DNA from: an uncultured Halioglobus sp.
GTDB lineage: Bacteria; Pseudomonadota; Gammaproteobacteria; Pseudomonadales; Halieaceae
Length of the DNA stretch: 5,620 nt
Assembly (NCBI GenBank): GCA_905480565.1
Contig: CAJQQW010000370.1
Coordinates: 1-5,620, forward strand
Direction of reading: 5' to 3'
Of the stretch, positions 5,368 to 5,620 are shown one piece after another. The notes beneath the pieces were generated by a model that was not told where the DNA came from, did not search any database, and was given only the letters and a program-made list of their open reading frames with translations. The translations under genes were made by a program, and so were the position numbers. Within the stretch, counting starts at the first letter, position 1; each line of letters opens with the position of its first letter.

Positions 5368-5620
5368 ATGCGTTTGATTCTCGCGGGCTTGCTGCTAGCC
5401 AGCACAGTTTGCTTCGCCCAGGCCGTCGACACAAGCAGCCAGGATCCATTCAAGGGGTCGGCGACGGCCGAGTTTCTTCCCGTTGAAGAGGCCTATGGAC
5501 TTGAGGTCGAGGTCATCAGCGAGCGTCAATTGCGTCTGTTCTGGCGTATCGCACCCGAGTATTACCTGTACCAGCATCGATTCGACTTCACACTGCAGGA
5601 TGAACAGGGCGACATTGGCA
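5368..5620 (+). CDS. dsbD: Thiol:disulfide interchange protein DsbD, N-terminal fragment
   Basis: DsbD carries electrons from cytoplasmic thioredoxin across the inner membrane to periplasmic proteins such as DsbC and the cytochrome c maturation thioredoxins. Only the first 84 codons are in the window; the frame is open to the right edge. Residues 1-19 form a signal peptide (MRLILAGLLLASTVCFAQA, probable cleavage after AQA). The mature part starts the immunoglobulin-like DsbD alpha domain: FLPVEEAYGLEVEV (36-49), then LFWRIAPEYYLYQHRFDF (57-74), with the YYLY...R pattern typical of this domain. The redox cysteines of the alpha domain, the eight-helix membrane domain and the thioredoxin-like domain would lie beyond the edge. 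The ATG at 5368 has AGGAG (5358-5362) five bases upstream. The gene is divergent from the copper chaperone gene. A shorter protein with only the N-terminal domain cannot be excluded from this fragment. Confidence 0.88.
   Translation, partial: MRLILAGLLLASTVCFAQAVDTSSQDPFKGSATAEFLPVEEAYGLEVEVISERQLRLFWRIAPEYYLYQHRFDFTLQDEQGDIG

Noticed and set aside
5226..5577. Minus-strand open frames 5226-5453 and 5395-5577 over the dsbD start
   Set aside because: They are antisense to the signal peptide and alpha-domain codons of dsbD and show no domain features.
1..5620. Mobile element, CRISPR array, tRNA or rRNA
   Set aside because: No terminal inverted repeats with a transposase, no regularly spaced repeats beyond the 27-base noncoding array, and no tRNA cloverleaf or rRNA sequence were seen.

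Overview
The window looks like a stretch of chromosome from a free-living gammaproteobacterium, perhaps a marine one. This is inferred from family resemblance: a Pol II-type polymerase close to the E. coli enzyme, a DUF2333 protein of the kind seen in Pseudomonas and relatives, and a dsbD start. Base composition is moderately GC-rich and even, with no insertion sequence, integrase, tRNA, rRNA or CRISPR array. Genes are tightly packed; the only gaps over 100 bases are the two divergent intergenic regions.

Left to right: (1) the 3' part of a PfkB-family sugar/adenosine kinase gene on the + strand, entering from the left edge and interrupted by an in-frame TAG at 398-400; (2) polB, a full-length family B DNA polymerase II, on the - strand and converging on the kinase gene; (3) a 137-base divergent intergenic region with a G8 tract, a potential hairpin and a 12-base perfect palindrome; (4) a small pentapeptide-repeat protein on the + strand; (5) a two-gene - strand unit, a periplasmic PCu(A)C copper chaperone followed 12 bases later by a DUF2333 inner-membrane protein; (6) a 165-base divergent intergenic region with two matching extended -10 elements, a 9-base tandem repeat and a GC hairpin; (7) the start of dsbD on the + strand, cut by the right edge.

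PolB is a DNA-damage-associated repair/bypass polymerase. The copper chaperone and DsbD both act in the periplasm and are both tied to metal and thiol chemistry (copper delivery to oxidase, reduction of periplasmic thiols), so their divergent arrangement could reflect shared regulation; that is inference.

No new multi-gene system is evident. The points most worth a second look are the amber codon inside an otherwise well-preserved kinase frame and the structured DNA in the two divergent intergenic regions.
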